64,000 nucleotides of DNA. It comes from Drechslerella dactyloides. Lineage: Eukaryota > Ascomycota > Orbiliomycetes > Orbiliales > Orbiliaceae. The stretch is taken from assembly GCA_020064725.1 (NCBI GenBank), contig JAGTWJ010000001.1:558001-622000 (forward strand). Reading direction: 5' to 3'. The notes beneath the pieces are model-generated. The model was not told where the DNA came from. It ran no database searches and saw only the letters and a list, made by a program, of their open reading frames with translations. A program made the translations under genes and the position numbers. Shown here piece after piece: positions 1 through 12,223 of the stretch (position 1 is its first letter; every line of letters starts with the position of its first letter).

Positions 1-1196
1 TCAAGTGAAGTGCGCGTATACGCAATATAGTCGTGATAGAGTGAGAACTGCAATATGCCAGACGCGACGTCGAATGGAATTCCAGAAGTGTGTTGTTGGA
101 GGTTATCCAACAGTCTAGATGATATCAGCAGAATCGGACCTGCAAACACGCATACCTTCGCCGGATTTATCTTGTCTGCGAGCGTACGCCGGTAGTAAAT
201 AACGCGTACGCAGTGACCGCTGAATATTCTAGCTTCGTGGTGCAAGAAGTGGGTAATTGCTCGCATTAGCTTTGTGAGAGCTATAGTTGAAAGGAAACAT
301 GCATCGACGTTTCACGAAAGTTATGTAAAGTACCGTTCCAAAGTCTGGGAACAAGGCTTTGGCAAGGCGAATCTGCAGATACTGACATCGGTAGGCCCTC
401 CGAGAACCGCGCTCTAAAGAAAGAATCCAAGCCCCAGGATGCTGCATATCGTCCCTGAATGCTTCCTTATCGATAATTGGCGAAATGCTCGGGCCCACTC
501 CTGCAAGTTGGCACAGTCTGGCCATCGATTGGCTATCAGCGCTCGTTCGGGATAGCCCTTGTCGCCTGGTATGCAAGTTTTGCTGCGAACGGATCGGTTC
601 CCGGTTGTGTCGCCCCAACTTCAACGAGAATGTTGCGAAACGAGAGGGGCATCGGAATCGACAGCGGCGAGGAAACATACGCGTCGCCTGGGGAGCGTTC
701 TATCTGCAAATGGTACTGGGGAGGAAGTTGCATGCATCGATAAGGAACCAACAGCTACTCCAAGGTACATTGTGATTCGATGGCCTAATGTTCGACGTTC
801 ACGACGCAGCGGTAACGTAAGGTGTGGGACATGCAGCTCTCTGGAATGCGACGATGGATCCAGAGGGCTGATAAAAACCCATTCCCCTCGTCTCGTCATC
901 TTCCCCTCTCGAACTCTTTGGATCCCCTCTCCGATTCCGTCTTTTTGACGTCTTCTTGGAATTCTGGTTTCTTGGACATGGATGAATCCGTCGCGAGAGT
1001 ATTTCATCCCTAAAGGCCCCAGCAGCTTCTTCCTCTCAACTTTCCTCCCGCCTCCATTCCACATCCCGCGGAACGGGTATCCCATACATTCCAAGCGGCA
1101 GAAAGCAGAATATTACCAGGAACGAGCACGGCAGAACTCATCACTCGATTCCGCTCCTTGGATAAAAGGCAGAAGCAGAGAGGATAACGAGGAACG
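1..1196. other. Intergenic, no supported gene
   Basis: Several overlapping short open frames exist on both strands (up to about 157 codons), but none carries a recognisable domain, splice pattern or signal peptide. From about 890 to 1180 the plus strand is pyrimidine-rich (runs of C and T), typical of a fungal core promoter and 5' leader, and probably belongs to the gene starting at 1197. Confidence 0.5.
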
Positions 1197-3479
1197 ATGA
1201 TTGAGCCTGTAACACTCTTCTCTACCATTGCGGGTGTCGCAAACCTCGCCTCTCGCCTGACAATCGATCTCACACGGCTCACCGTTACCCTGAGAAATGT
1301 GCCGGATCAGATAACCCAGGTTTGCAATGAGATGGTATCATTGAACGCCACGCTCGCAACCTTGCAACAACGATTTAATCCCATGTCATCTGGCTATTCG
1401 GAAGAGCAATTGCTTTGCCTGGAAACCGTCGTAGCATCGACAAGAGAGACGCTGGTGCAGCTAGCGAAGCTGAGCGACGCTTGCGAAGTCACTGGAAAGA
1501 AGAAGCCTATAAAGGGTGGAGTTGCTGGAATGTGGAGAAAGGTCAATTGGTCGTTGAACGAGTCTGAAATTGCGAGTTATCGAAGCGGGCTGGTTGGCTA
1601 TACCGCCATGCTAAATTTGTTGACGGCGACATTAGCAGAGTATGTGGTATTGATTCTACCTTGTCCTCGAATTCCTGATATTCAATTGCTAACACCAAGC
1701 GGAAATGAATAGTCAGCGAGGCGCGAATATCGAAGCGATGGTGACGAAGACGAACGAAATGCTGCAAGCTCTGATGGAACAGCGGAATCGCCTCACCTTG
1801 ATACCGCCGGAAGATTTGGATGATCCTCTGGGTCAGAAAACTCTTCGGGGCTCGAGGGCGTCGACTATTCGAACACGGTCCAGCTCAATAGCGAGCGAAG
1901 CGAGACTTCCAGAGCCTCCACAAACCCGGAGCAAATCGGTCGCGCCACCCATGTCGCGAAGAAGTTCTGCTACAACTGCACCGATGAGCGTTCGCTCGAT
2001 ATCTTCGTCGAGAGGCGCTCCTGCATCTGTGACCAGCTCTCGCGCTACTTCAAGAATCAGGTCGGCCTCAGCCACGCATCTGCCGCTGCGCGCTTCGAGT
2101 CCACCCCCTCTTCCAACGGTAATCACTCGATTCAGCCCAAATATGCCCTCTGCACGGTCTCCGGCCTCGAGTAATGGCCTGCCCTCTCCCCCTCCAGAAT
2201 ATACGGAAGTTGCGGCAAATTTTTATAATGAACCACCGCCGACACCGGCACGCTCCCAGCGTAGCATCGGGTCTTCTCAGCGCCAGATCATACGAGCGGC
2301 GCAGCTATCTCCACCCGCTCCACCTGTCCGTCCTTCGAGCACGAGGCCTGCAAGCTCTCGACCAACATACCGAAGATCGGCGTCTTCCGCGTCGACGAGG
2401 ACGATGGATTCTGGATCTGTCCCACCCGTCCCATATGTTCCATCAACGCCTCTGCCGAGAGACCAACCAGGTGGCCATAAAATTGAATTTGCTGGAAAAT
2501 GGTAAGATATCCTAGAATTTTGCTTTTATCTTGCATCGAGAACGCATGTGGCTCACTTTCTGATTCTGAAATATTAGGAGCGTCAAAGCAATTAGAATCA
2601 ATGAATCCTTCATGGGGTCTGGTACCCTGTTTTTGAAGAAAGATGAGGAGAATAGGCGAATACTGTTCAATATTCGTCTTGACTGCAGTAGAGATACTAG
2701 GCTATCCTACCGTTGTAAGTGCTCACACTATCAGCTTAAGTTCTTTGTAGAAATTCGAAGCTTACAAGGATGTAGGGATCCAGTCATCTTCGTCAACGAG
2801 AACAAAACAGGCTTCAATGTTCGCTGGTCCGTCTTATGTTTTACGAAGCCTTGTCCGAGCAGACGACTACTCTGGTACATTCCCGGGGAAGACCACAATC
2901 CGGCTTGAAGATATCGATTATCTCGCCGGGCAAAGATCGTTCATGATCGCAATCAATCTAATTCAGCAGTCGCCACCGGAATGGCTAGCTGACACGAAAC
3001 CGCTGGAAGGATGCTTCATGTCACCGTTAGGCATCGAGATACCATCCCCAGCCATGCCATGTTCTCCCAACATGTACAGACCTCTTTGCGCGGCGTCACA
3101 GTCAACGCTGTCTGTGGATAATATCTACAATAGCCCTCAGGCGGGGAACTTTTCGAGACTGGGTCCGCGGGATCCGTATGCCTTGTATACAAGAGTATCG
3201 GCACCACCTACGCCGCCGCGATCTCCATCTGAGATTTCAGCTGGCAGTCAAAACCTTTCCAGGGTCGAGAGCAGGTCTTCTCGCCCTACCTACGAGCAGG
3301 CGCCTCGGCCATCTCAGCAAGGGCTCCCACTTATGAGGGGTGCTGGACCAAGGAGTGCTGATATGCCAAGGGATGGTGGTGGGAGAGTCGAGGTTCCTAA
3401 CGAAGCTCCACCCACTACAAAAAGGGGGCGGCAGCATAGGCGGGGACCTGCGTCGTGGTTTTCTTTTAGGAGAAACTAG
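1197..3479 (+). CDS. PigL-N-type fungal N-terminal domain protein with Ser/Pro-rich linker
   Basis: Four exons: 1197-1639, 1713-2501, 2578-2714, 2761-3479, giving 695 aa. The introns have donors GTATGT, GTAAGA and GTAAGT; the last is only 46 nt. Residues 1-150 start MIEPVTLFSTIAGVANLA and form an amphipathic helical domain like the fungal N-terminal (PigL-N, azaphilone cluster L-like) domain often found at the head of STAND and ankyrin proteins. About residues 190-400 are Ser/Pro/Arg-rich and probably disordered. A conserved-looking globular segment follows (VKAIRINESF to MFAGPSYVLRSLVRADDYSG to SPPEWL), then another Ser/Pro/Arg-rich tail ending WFSFRRN. No NTPase, ankyrin or catalytic motif is visible, so this is not a full STAND receptor. 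Function is unknown; a scaffold or signalling role is a guess from the architecture. Confidence 0.75.
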
Positions 3480-3935
3480 GGTAATGGGTACACTTGCTGA
3501 TTTGTGGGGTCTTGAGTCAATTATATATATATATGGCGCAATAATTTTTTTTGACGAATCATCAGCTACTTCCAGTCTCGCGAGCCAGAACTTCGCGAAC
3601 CTAGCTACTTCTGACCTTCGAACAGATATATATACACCTAAATTGCCTGCAAACCCCTCACAACAGTAATCAGTATACGAATGGAACTAAATGTATTTGT
3701 GACCTATGTAGTCGATGTGGCACAATTTCAGATGACGCATCGATGAAGAAAGAAGCGCGATCATACTCACAGGCCAACATGTCTACCCACATATTCTCTT
3801 TAAATACTGTAGTTTTGGGCTCTGGCAACCGATTTCCTAGACCATAATTCTTTCATTACATCTTACCTCAGAATCGAAAATTCATTATCCCAGCTCAAGA
3901 CCAAATTTGCAACAGAACGTCCAGACGCATTTAAG
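3480..3935. other. Intergenic spacer
   Basis: 3' flank of the preceding gene and promoter of the F-box-like gene. It contains a TA dinucleotide run at about 3522-3534 and an AT-rich tract; no gene is supported. Confidence 0.5.
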
Positions 3936-5344
3936 ATGTCTAGAATCGAAGATCTACCCATGGAGCTTAAGCTCACTATTCTAGACCATACTATCACCAC
4001 TCCGGGAACACTAATCCCTCTTTTGCAGTCATCCCGCCAATATGCTGAAATCTTCCATAAAAACAAAATCAAGCTGTTTCTCCCGCTATACAAAGCGGAC
4101 CTCCAAGTATGCAGGAGGGAGAGCATCTTCGCGGCTAGTTTCGCCCATATGCTAGAAGGAGAGAGAGACCATAGCATGGAGGCTTTTGGGAGCATGTGTC
4201 GACAATATGTTCAGTTCGACGGCACAGTTGCCGATTCTTGGTACTGTGGAATGGACGACGAGCAAATCGAAATACCGATCGCAACGCTAATCCGCAATCA
4301 CGCCGCCATTCACCGACTGTATACCCACATCGTCAAAGACAAGTTGCATCAACGATTTGGGTACAGTATCCGCGAACAGCCGACAGCTTCAGAAAGGACG
4401 CGGATCATCCGGGCCCTGTACCGATATTGGGTGTTCTTGATCATCTACGGGTCTTGCTCTCGCCAGTACGGGCTCGGGTGGTGCTTCAAGACGAGGTTGG
4501 CGTATCAGATCATGCAAAACTCGGTGATTAAAACGTGGTCCTACTGGGAGTTTGTGGCTGTGAGAACGGTGCATGATTTCTTTTGGGATCGGCTGCTGCC
4601 CGTAGCATACCATAACCGCAAGAAGCAGTGTTTCCTAGAGAATATGCCATATGAAAAGCTGGATACGCTGTATGGTACGTATATATACCTAGAAAGTTAC
4701 AAGATGTACGCATGCTCAGCGTATTGGTTGTGCTGGTCTTTTTCTTGCAACTAGACTGCTAATATGAAATGCTATTGCGAGCAGAATATGCCCCGCGACA
4801 ATTTGGCATGATTATAACGGCGCACTTCCCAAAGGAAATGCGGCAGTGGATGACAGCTCACCCAGCGTCAGCGAAGCTGGGTGATGAATTCCCAAAGCTA
4901 TATAACGCCCACTCAGAGCCAGAAAGGGATAGGGGACTGGCAAGACACCTCGTTGATTACCTGAACAGTTGCGTATGGGACCCCACGATGGATGAATTTG
5001 GGGAGGCATTTCCTGTCACGCCGCCGTTGCGGGTCTGCAGGCCCGGCCACAAACCATTCCCACCAGGTGACGACTGGGGATACCGTAGCTGGGTTCGTCC
5101 ATATGCCTTTCGTGAAAAGAGGGTTGTCGACTTCCAGGCTTGTCTTTGGGATGACTGGAGGCTCAAGGAGCTGGGGTATGTCATGCCTATCTTCAAAACT
5201 AGGGAGCCCGGAGGTACCGACCCAAGCGTGCCCGAGGACGAATACCACAGGGGGTTCATGCAGATCACGTTTGGGTTTTGGCCGCCAAATTATACCTCGG
5301 GGAAACAGTACGTGATTGACGATCGCCGCTGGTCGAGGGTTTGA
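3936..5344 (+). CDS. F-box-like hypothetical protein
   Basis: Two exons, 3936-4674 and 4785-5344, with a 110-nt intron (donor GTACGT, acceptor GCAG), giving 432 aa. Residues 4-40 begin IEDLPMELKLTILDH and fit the F-box start pattern (LP-x-E-L, then a hydrophobic helix), as in the many fungal proteins with a degenerate F-box followed by an unannotated helical region. An SCF substrate-receptor role is inferred from that motif only. The rest is rich in Trp and Tyr (WYCGMDD, YRYWVFLIIYG, FGFWPPNY), with a Trp/Asp-rich C-terminus, and I do not recognise a domain. No leucine-rich or WD repeats are visible. The start codon is the first Met before the motif. Confidence 0.7.
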
Positions 5345-6472
5345 CACAATCCTTGGGTTCCCAGTTACTCCTGGGGCACATGGTGAGCCTGTGGGCGAGG
5401 TGGATATTGAATATATGTCAGAAATATTTTGTTGATATCGGTCGGAATACTGTATGTACTAGAGTTGGAATTTTCCTACATGCATGTGTGATACAGCGCG
5501 TAGTCGCCTTCGCGAATTCGAGTTTCATTTGAAACCATTTGTTGCATGTTGTATCTTAGCAGTATCATACGAAACAAATTTCTACACGCGCTGCAGCTCT
5601 GGATTTGATGATCCTCATCGGTACAATACGTTCCAATTGTCCGCTTATGTGTTTCTGGTCAAATCTAAGAGATCTCAAGAGATGGTGTCCATTCTATCGA
5701 ACGTAGATATAGATAACCGGTCGTTGGCGTTTACCTATCATGAGTATATACTTGGGTACGTATGCAGCTATATACCTACCTACCGCATGGCTGGAAGTTT
5801 CCCCTGCGATAGCTTACCGAGCCTAGAACTTGCTGCAGCCAAGCTCTGGCCGCACGCTCCCGTCGGATCGCAACCGGGTCGAACCCTATTTCACACTTCA
5901 GAATTGTATCGCTAGATTTATTCTTCTATTGTTTTCCGAGGATCCAAAAGTTGACCATATTACAACATAGGCGAAGTTGTTTCGCGTCTGCATTTTGCCC
6001 AGTCCAGTAATGCGGTTTGAAGCCACACCTGCATTATTGACAGTCTTTGTTGCGTAAACCAGATTACCGTGCTATAATACACCTCAACGTAAAGCATCAT
6101 GATCTATGAAACTCTGAAGCTTTACGTCTCTATTGATTCGGTTGCATCCGCAAAATCTCCAAGTCATGCGACTCTGCGGCAGACTTGACGATACATCCAC
6201 CTGACATGAGGGCTCAACTTGGTTTTGTCTGTATATCTGGAGTGTTCTCCCGTCTGAAATCTGGGGAATCTTCGGGCTCGCGGATATATAATGCAGGAGG
6301 CAGCTCTTGTGAGTGGGAGCTGCATAGAACTACCATTCTCAGCTTAAGCCACACTCTGCACACCGAACTCGAGACGACGTAACTTTCAAGAACGACAGAA
6401 CTCTAGAGCTCTGCTAGACGGCACGACCATTGAAGCCGGGTACATATCGAAATCTCGTTCCACGACAACATC
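5345..6472. other. Intergenic, no supported gene
   Basis: Holds one 143-codon open frame (5484-5915, plus) without a recognisable motif. The 6280-6470 stretch before the next gene looks like its promoter, with ATATATAATG near 6282. Confidence 0.4.
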
Positions 6473-7866
6473 ATGCTATCCAATCACGAGGCAGCGAATG
6501 GCCCCAATGGCAAAGAAACAGCTGTGTCGTCCGTATTTCGTCCGAGTCGAGATTCCGACCAAAGTTCTATCGCTGAAGCATGCGTAGATACATCCACCGG
6601 AGTCAATAATATGTTAGAATCATTGGAACCCTCATTGACGGGCGAGGAAGACTCAGCGCAGTATCAAAGCGTAGGGCTATGGGTTGCAAAACCCATGTCG
6701 GAAAGCAACAGGCCGTCGAAGAAAGAGATGGAAATAGAATTTCCGCCGCCGTCACCAGAAAAGGACGTGACTCCAGTAGAAGCCACTGATACATCTGTAT
6801 TCCCCGCTCCCAGCACTCGTGAACATTCTCCCGTCACAAATACGCCAGCAACTGCCAACACTGATATCTCCGACCCTCAACTTTCCTCTCCCCACCCGTC
6901 CAGCGACGACGTTTTACATCCTTCACCAATCATCCATCCCTCGTCCGAAGCACCAATCCACCCCCCTATTCTACAAGCTCCTCCCGCAGCCCTCAGAGGT
7001 GCAAGCTCTTCTCTCAAGTCCCCCAGCATTCACACCGGACCACCAAACCCGCCGAATTCCACCAAAATGGCAAAACCCGGCCCGAAGCCCCCAGCAAAGA
7101 GAGGAAGAAAGAGGAAGAACCCATATCCGACGGCCGCCGAGCCCCCCAAGGCAAAGCGGGGCAGAACAGATCCAAAGCGCCCAGCGGCTTGCAAGTTGTG
7201 CTACGACAAGCACATAGGGTGCGAGCGCTCTTCTGAGAGCGATGCATGCCGCGCTTGCAGCAAGCGCAAGGTGGCCTGCGAGCCTAACGACGTCAAAGTC
7301 GTTAAGGGCGTACGGCGAAAGGCTGCTGCCACCCCGCCCGATAGCGACCAAGATGCCTCAGAAGGCAGCTCTCACAAGGCAGAGCTCTCTGAGAGCGAGA
7401 GCGAAGGTACGCACTGATGCCAACTCTATCCCTTCCAGCTGGCCCTCCTCCTTCGTGTCTCCCATGCTCACAAGATGATAAACTGTTGCTGACTTTATAT
7501 CGCATCGTGATAGCATCGCGAGCAGGCGAAAAGGCCATCGACGTCGAGAGCCGCCTCGAGGCAGCGGCCGCCCCAGTCGGGACAGTCGCTGTCTCGGGCG
7601 GCAATGTCGCGGCTCCGGCAGAAGCCAGCGACGGTAGAGTCGACACTCCTGCGCCAACCGAGCGGGAGGTAGAGGCCGCTAACATATTAGCGAGCCTGAA
7701 GCAGGCCAAGGCGGAGCTCCTGAGCCGTGACCTTTGCCTCCAGCACTTCCAAACAGTCAGGGAGGCACTGGAGGCGGAGGAGAGGTGCCCTGAAAGAGTT
7801 CAGGAGGCGCTGGGGAAGCTCGAGCAACTTCGCTCACAGCTCCTCTGGTTGACGAGGAGCGGCTGA
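6473..7866 (+). CDS. Short Zn2Cys6 zinc-cluster protein with AT-hook-like basic stretch
   Basis: Two exons, 6473-7406 and 7475-7866, joined by a 68-nt intron, giving 441 aa. A nearer acceptor at 7438 is also in frame but would leave only a 32-nt intron. Cysteines at about residues 240-269 follow C-x2-C-x6-C-x8-C-x2-C-x6-C, the fungal binuclear zinc-cluster pattern (CKLCYDKHIGC, then CRACSKRKVAC). Just upstream lies a Lys/Arg/Gly/Pro-rich stretch with KRGRKRK and KAKRGR, like AT-hooks or a nuclear localisation signal. Residues 1-210 are Ser/Pro-rich and probably disordered. The C-terminal 60 residues (REVEAANILASLKQAKAELL onward) predict a coiled coil. The large fungal-specific regulatory domain of classical Gal4-type factors is absent. 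Likely a nuclear DNA-binding protein; targets unknown. Confidence 0.8.
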
Positions 7867-8782
7867 GGAGGAGACTACGGCCCCATTGCTGCGTATCTCC
7901 TCGCATAATACACTTTTATCGTACGCAGCATAGAGCTTCCTGTTTCTGGCCTTCACAAATGTACTTAACTCAACCGCCCTCGCCGAATCTTATTCTGACC
8001 GCACTGCTTTCTTCGTCAAGTTTCACGTTCCCCAGATTTTGTCCTCGAGGTAGAGACTGTGAAGTAAATCCAAGCCACGTAGCTACGACCTGGTAAGCGA
8101 GTACTCAAGTCGTGCGTTCAAAGGCATAGCCTGGTAACGTCGTATACCTTCACGACCAGTGGAAAAAAGTACCTAATACACAGGAGGACATACACTAGAT
8201 GCTCTTAGAGCTCTTGAAGAGCTGCCGGACGAACGACCTCCGAAGGCAGCGACAAAGCTTTCCTGTGACTTCGACTGCTCGCTTCGCCAATTCGGTCTTG
8301 TGTCGTATTTTGGTCGGCACTGCGTTGTACAGTAATTAGTAGCACCTGTCTCCTCGCTTTCTTGGTCTGCACCTCATCTGTGAAGGTCGAAGGGTAGATA
8401 ACTAAGGTGTATGTGTATTCAGGATATATTCTAGGTAATACAGGCAGCCCACTGAAATAGATTTTGATAGTAGACATATGCCCGTGCTGTAGCATGAACA
8501 TTAATTACCTGTACACTGCTGTCTACAGCGCCTGGCATCGAGGCTACACTGCTGTAAATTTTGTTAGCAGCAGCAGCTGCATGTGTAAGGATGTAGACGT
8601 AGTGTTATTCCCTTCATCACCATAGCGCCAACCTACACAGACATCGACAGTTACACAAGCATCAATCCCCTTCCCTTAAACAGCAAACGCCATCACAGCT
8701 CGGAGCCCATAGTCCCTGAGCTACTATTCGTCCTTCAAACGGCCCCGTCCGTATAACGCCCAGCCGCTCGCTACCTATTTCT
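7867..8782. other. Intergenic, no supported gene
   Basis: Contains only short open frames without family features. No repeats longer than a few bases were seen. Confidence 0.4.
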
Positions 8783-9274
8783 TTGAAACCACCAGCTGCC
8801 CGGCCACCAGAATGGGAATCTCCAAAAAGAAAAGAGAGGCACTTGCCAAAGCCAGGGCTGCCCTCGCCAACAAAAGGCGAGAGGAGCACTCGATGCCCTG
8901 CAATGGCTTCGGGCGACGACTATGGACGGACGGGAACCCCAGCGTTCGCCAGGCTAAGAAGGCAGGTTGGAAACGTGTTCCGAAAGAGCCTCTCGAGGGA
9001 GCACGCTCCCGGTTGCCAATCGAGCCTTAGGAGACCTGGGCAAAGATACGCCATCGGGAACCGGGAGCTGGCAAACCTGAAGTACGGCGAGAAACCTGCC
9101 GACAAGGAGAAGGCGCTATCGACGCTGGGATGGCACGACCTCGAGCCCAAGATGAAGTATGAGAGCCTCGCTGGAGAGGAGGAGCAGAAGGCAGTGGTGG
9201 TGAAGATTGACGAAGATGAAGATGTGGAGGAGGAAACGGATGCAGACAAAGGGGGTACGAAGGCTGGGGCCTAG
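8783..9274 (+). CDS. Small hypothetical protein, uncertain model
   Basis: An open frame of 163 aa. Its C-terminal half (from about residue 90) is rich in Lys, Glu and Asp and ends in an acidic stretch (KIDEDEDVEEETDADKG), which looks protein-like. The N-terminal part is less convincing. A second frame starting at 8812 (MGISKKKREALAKARAALA) looks more like a natural basic N-terminus, so a short intron or frame slip may link the two frames, but I found no clean splice pair. No domain recognised. RNA evidence would decide between the two starts. Confidence 0.3.
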   Translation: MKPPAARPPEWESPKRKERHLPKPGLPSPTKGERSTRCPAMASGDDYGRTGTPAFARLRRQVGNVFRKSLSREHAPGCQSSLRRPGQRYAIGNRELANLKYGEKPADKEKALSTLGWHDLEPKMKYESLAGEEEQKAVVVKIDEDEDVEEETDADKGGTKAGA

Positions 9275-10911
9275 CGGAGGTGAACGAGTCATGGCAGATT
9301 CATATCTATTCCAATGCTGATGACTGTAGTTTCTAGTCTTCTGGGTTATAACCATGTAGATAGCTACGATCACGCAATTATCTCCAACGAAAACACCCAT
9401 CATCTCAAAAGAAATATATATACTCATCCCAACTATCAAGCTTAGGTGACCCAGGTTTCATGTTGCCTAGAGGTGTCCAGCTGAATGTGAGAGACCTGGT
9501 CTCTGGCTCCAGTCACCCTACATCGGATATATCATTATGGACAGCGCAGTTTGCTCCTGTATATTACCGTCATCTCGTCTTGTCGATTGTCTGACTTCTA
9601 GAATTCCCTGTAGTATCAATACAAGAACATATCCCTGTATCAATCTTACATCACTCAGCATAGAGTAGCTAGTTGTAGAGCCCATTTCCGCTGACTGTAC
9701 ACACTTCATTACGGACCCTCGAAGTCCGCAGCAACGTCAGTCCCAAGTTAGGCAGAACCAGCCAAGAAAGGGCGTCCTGGCATAACACAAGGATCTCGTG
9801 AGTAAAGACGCTTGAATGAGTCCGCCTTCAGTCGACATTGCTAGATGGAAATTACACCTAACCTTAAGAACGGTAGGGCTCGAGCTATTTGATCATCTGT
9901 CACTACGGCGCTTGTCCGCGGCTGGCCTCGCTCTTGACCATCCGATCAGGTCAGCAGTCGCGTGGCCGTGTTGCTGTTGCTTTTTGGACCTCGGGCTTAA
10001 CGGGTTTAAGAAGCGGCAGCACGGGCCAATCAGGAGGCACGTTCCAACAGCGGGCCTCAAGATTGGCCCAAGAGATGACGGAGCCTGAATGACAGAACTC
10101 CTGATAAGAATCAAGTCGGCTGTGAAGGTTTCCGAGCATCCCCGGGCCCGAAAGGACGTATAGTATATTCTGGGCAATTTTCCGGCGGACATCGAGGCTG
10201 TACTTGGTCCTAAACAGCTGCCTGCACGGAGTGAAAAGGAGCGATGTTAAAACAGCCCCTCGATATCGGTCGAGACAGCTACGCCTCCAGGCCTTCCGTG
10301 CATGCATGCCGCTGCCAACAGAGGGAAAAAAATTGCGATATGGAGATGGAATGCCTTCAATATATGTGCGCATCCGCAGGTTGACTCCAGTAGTCGACTC
10401 CGAATTGCTGCCGACAGTAGCGTCTTAGCCGTAGACTTTTTGAGGGCTCCTACCGTTTCTTCCCGATCCGCCGTATCGTCGGCTTCTAATTTCGCTCAGA
10501 GGCACAGACCAGGTACAGCTGTGTCGGCGCAGCATTAGCTCGTGAGGCCAGGTAGTCCGCTAGTCCGGGCATTCCTCCAGGCCGAATGGGAAAATTTGAT
10601 CCGAAGTCTTTGCCTCATTGCATCTAGTCGAGATACCCCTGGCGAACGCCTGCTGTATCCATCCCGTCATATCGCCAGCTGCGTTGGGCTGCGAGAAAAA
10701 CAAAAGCAAGCAAATTTTTCTTCGGCTGCCGCCACACACACACCACCAAAGAAAGATTTATCTCATCACCGGCCGCTCGCTCTCTCTTGTCATCTTCATC
10801 TACACCAACCTAAGTTCGTCCGCCCGTATATCCTACCTCAAACTCAGCTGTCGAGTTGCCCGAACTCTCCACTCTTTCAGACGCCTCCTATTCACCCCCC
10901 ACATATCAACA
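9275..10911. other. Intergenic and promoter of the phosphate carrier gene
   Basis: No gene supported. The last 250 bases (10660-10911) are C/T-rich with CACACACACACC at about 10733, typical of the 5' leader of a highly expressed fungal gene. Confidence 0.45.
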
Positions 10912-12223
10912 ATGTCGGCTTCCGCGATATCAGCTCAGGCCCAGGCCATCGCCGCCCCCAAACAGAAGACCGGTCTCGATCTGTACTCGCGGTTTGCGCT
11001 CGCCGGTGCCGTTTGCTGCTCCGTGACCCACGGCGCCCTGACTCCCGTCGATGTGTAAGTCCAATCGTATCTCCGCGCGATTTCCTGGTCTCCGGCTTCG
11101 CAGCTGCTCTAGTGTTACCGTGGCTGTAGCTAACAATTTCAATACAGCGTAAAAACCCGTATCCAGCTCGAACCTGCCGTCTATAACAAGGGTATGATCG
11201 GTGGATTCAGACAAGTCGTCCAGAGCGAGGGTGCTGGCGCCTTGTTGACCGGTCTCGGCCCCACCGTCATCGGATACTTCCTGCAAGGCGCCTTCAAGTT
11301 TGGAGGATATGAATTCTTCAAGAAGCAATCCATCGACTTCCTCGTATGTTCTCACCCTGCAAACCCGACCTATTCGCATCTATTCAGGCGTATATACTCC
11401 AACTCGCAATGGCACCTCAGTCAGACTGACCATGTTATTTTCAATGCGCAATTGTAGGGTGTTGAGACTGCCACCAACAACCGGACGGCGGTCTATGCCG
11501 GATCTTCCGCCTGCGCTGAATTCGTTGCCGATATCGCCCTCTGCCCTCTTGAGGCCACCCGTATCCGTCTCGTTTCTCAGCCCACTTTCGCTAGCGGCCT
11601 AGTTAGCGGCTTCGGCAAGATCCTGACACAGGAGGGCATCGGCGCCTTCTACAGCGGCTTCGGGCCAATTCTCTTCAAGCAGTACGTGCAAAGACGCCAC
11701 CTAGCAGATCAGGGAGCTTGGATGAGCTAACTTGAATTCTCTACACAGGGTCCCTTACACCGTTGCCAAATTCGTCGTCTTCGAGAGGATTTCGGAAGGC
11801 ATCTATAAGACCCTCGTTGATAAGTCGACGGCGAGCGATGGCATGCAGACCTTTGTTAACCTGAGCTCTGGTCTTGGCGCTGGTTTCGCCGCTGCTATCA
11901 TTTCTCAGCCTGCCGACACCATGTTGTCGAAGATCAACAAGACCAAGTGAGTTCACTCTATTCTCATAGAGCCCAATGGCTAGTGGTGTTGTCGGAAACG
12001 GCGCTAATATTCGAATTTTAATAGGGGTCTTCCTGGCGAGAGCACCACCTCGCGGTTGATCAAGATTGCCGGCGAGCTCGGCTTCCGTGGATCCTTCACC
12101 GGTCTCCCAGCCCGTCTCTTCATGGTTGGTACCCTGACGGCCTTCCAGTTCGCCATCTACGGTGACATCAAGAAGGCTCTCGGCGCCACCGGCGGCATCG
12201 AGCTTGGTCTCCCTAAGCACTAA
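10912..12223 (+). CDS. Mitochondrial phosphate carrier protein (SLC25 family)
   Basis: Five exons: 10912-11054, 11148-11343, 11458-11681, 11749-11946, 12025-12223; 319 aa, a normal length for this carrier. Three mitochondrial-carrier repeats are visible, each with the P-x-[DE]-x-x-[KR] signature: PVDVVKTRIQ, PLEATRIRLV and PADTMLSKIN. These variants, with FKFGGYEFFK and VPYTVAKFVVFE, are characteristic of the phosphate carrier (yeast Mir1/Pic2 type) rather than ADP/ATP or dicarboxylate carriers. It sits in the inner mitochondrial membrane and imports phosphate with protons for ATP synthesis. There is no long presequence, as is usual for fungal carriers. All intron phases close perfectly. Mir1 and Pic2 orthology cannot be separated here, so no symbol is given. 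Confidence 0.96.

Noticed and set aside
229..1094. Overlapping minus- and plus-strand frames of up to 157 codons
   Set aside because: They overlap one another in several phases, have no domain, signal peptide or splice pattern, and lie in the promoter side of the 1197 gene.
5484..5915. 143-codon plus-strand frame
   Set aside because: No motif, ordinary intergenic composition and no supporting splice or homology feature.
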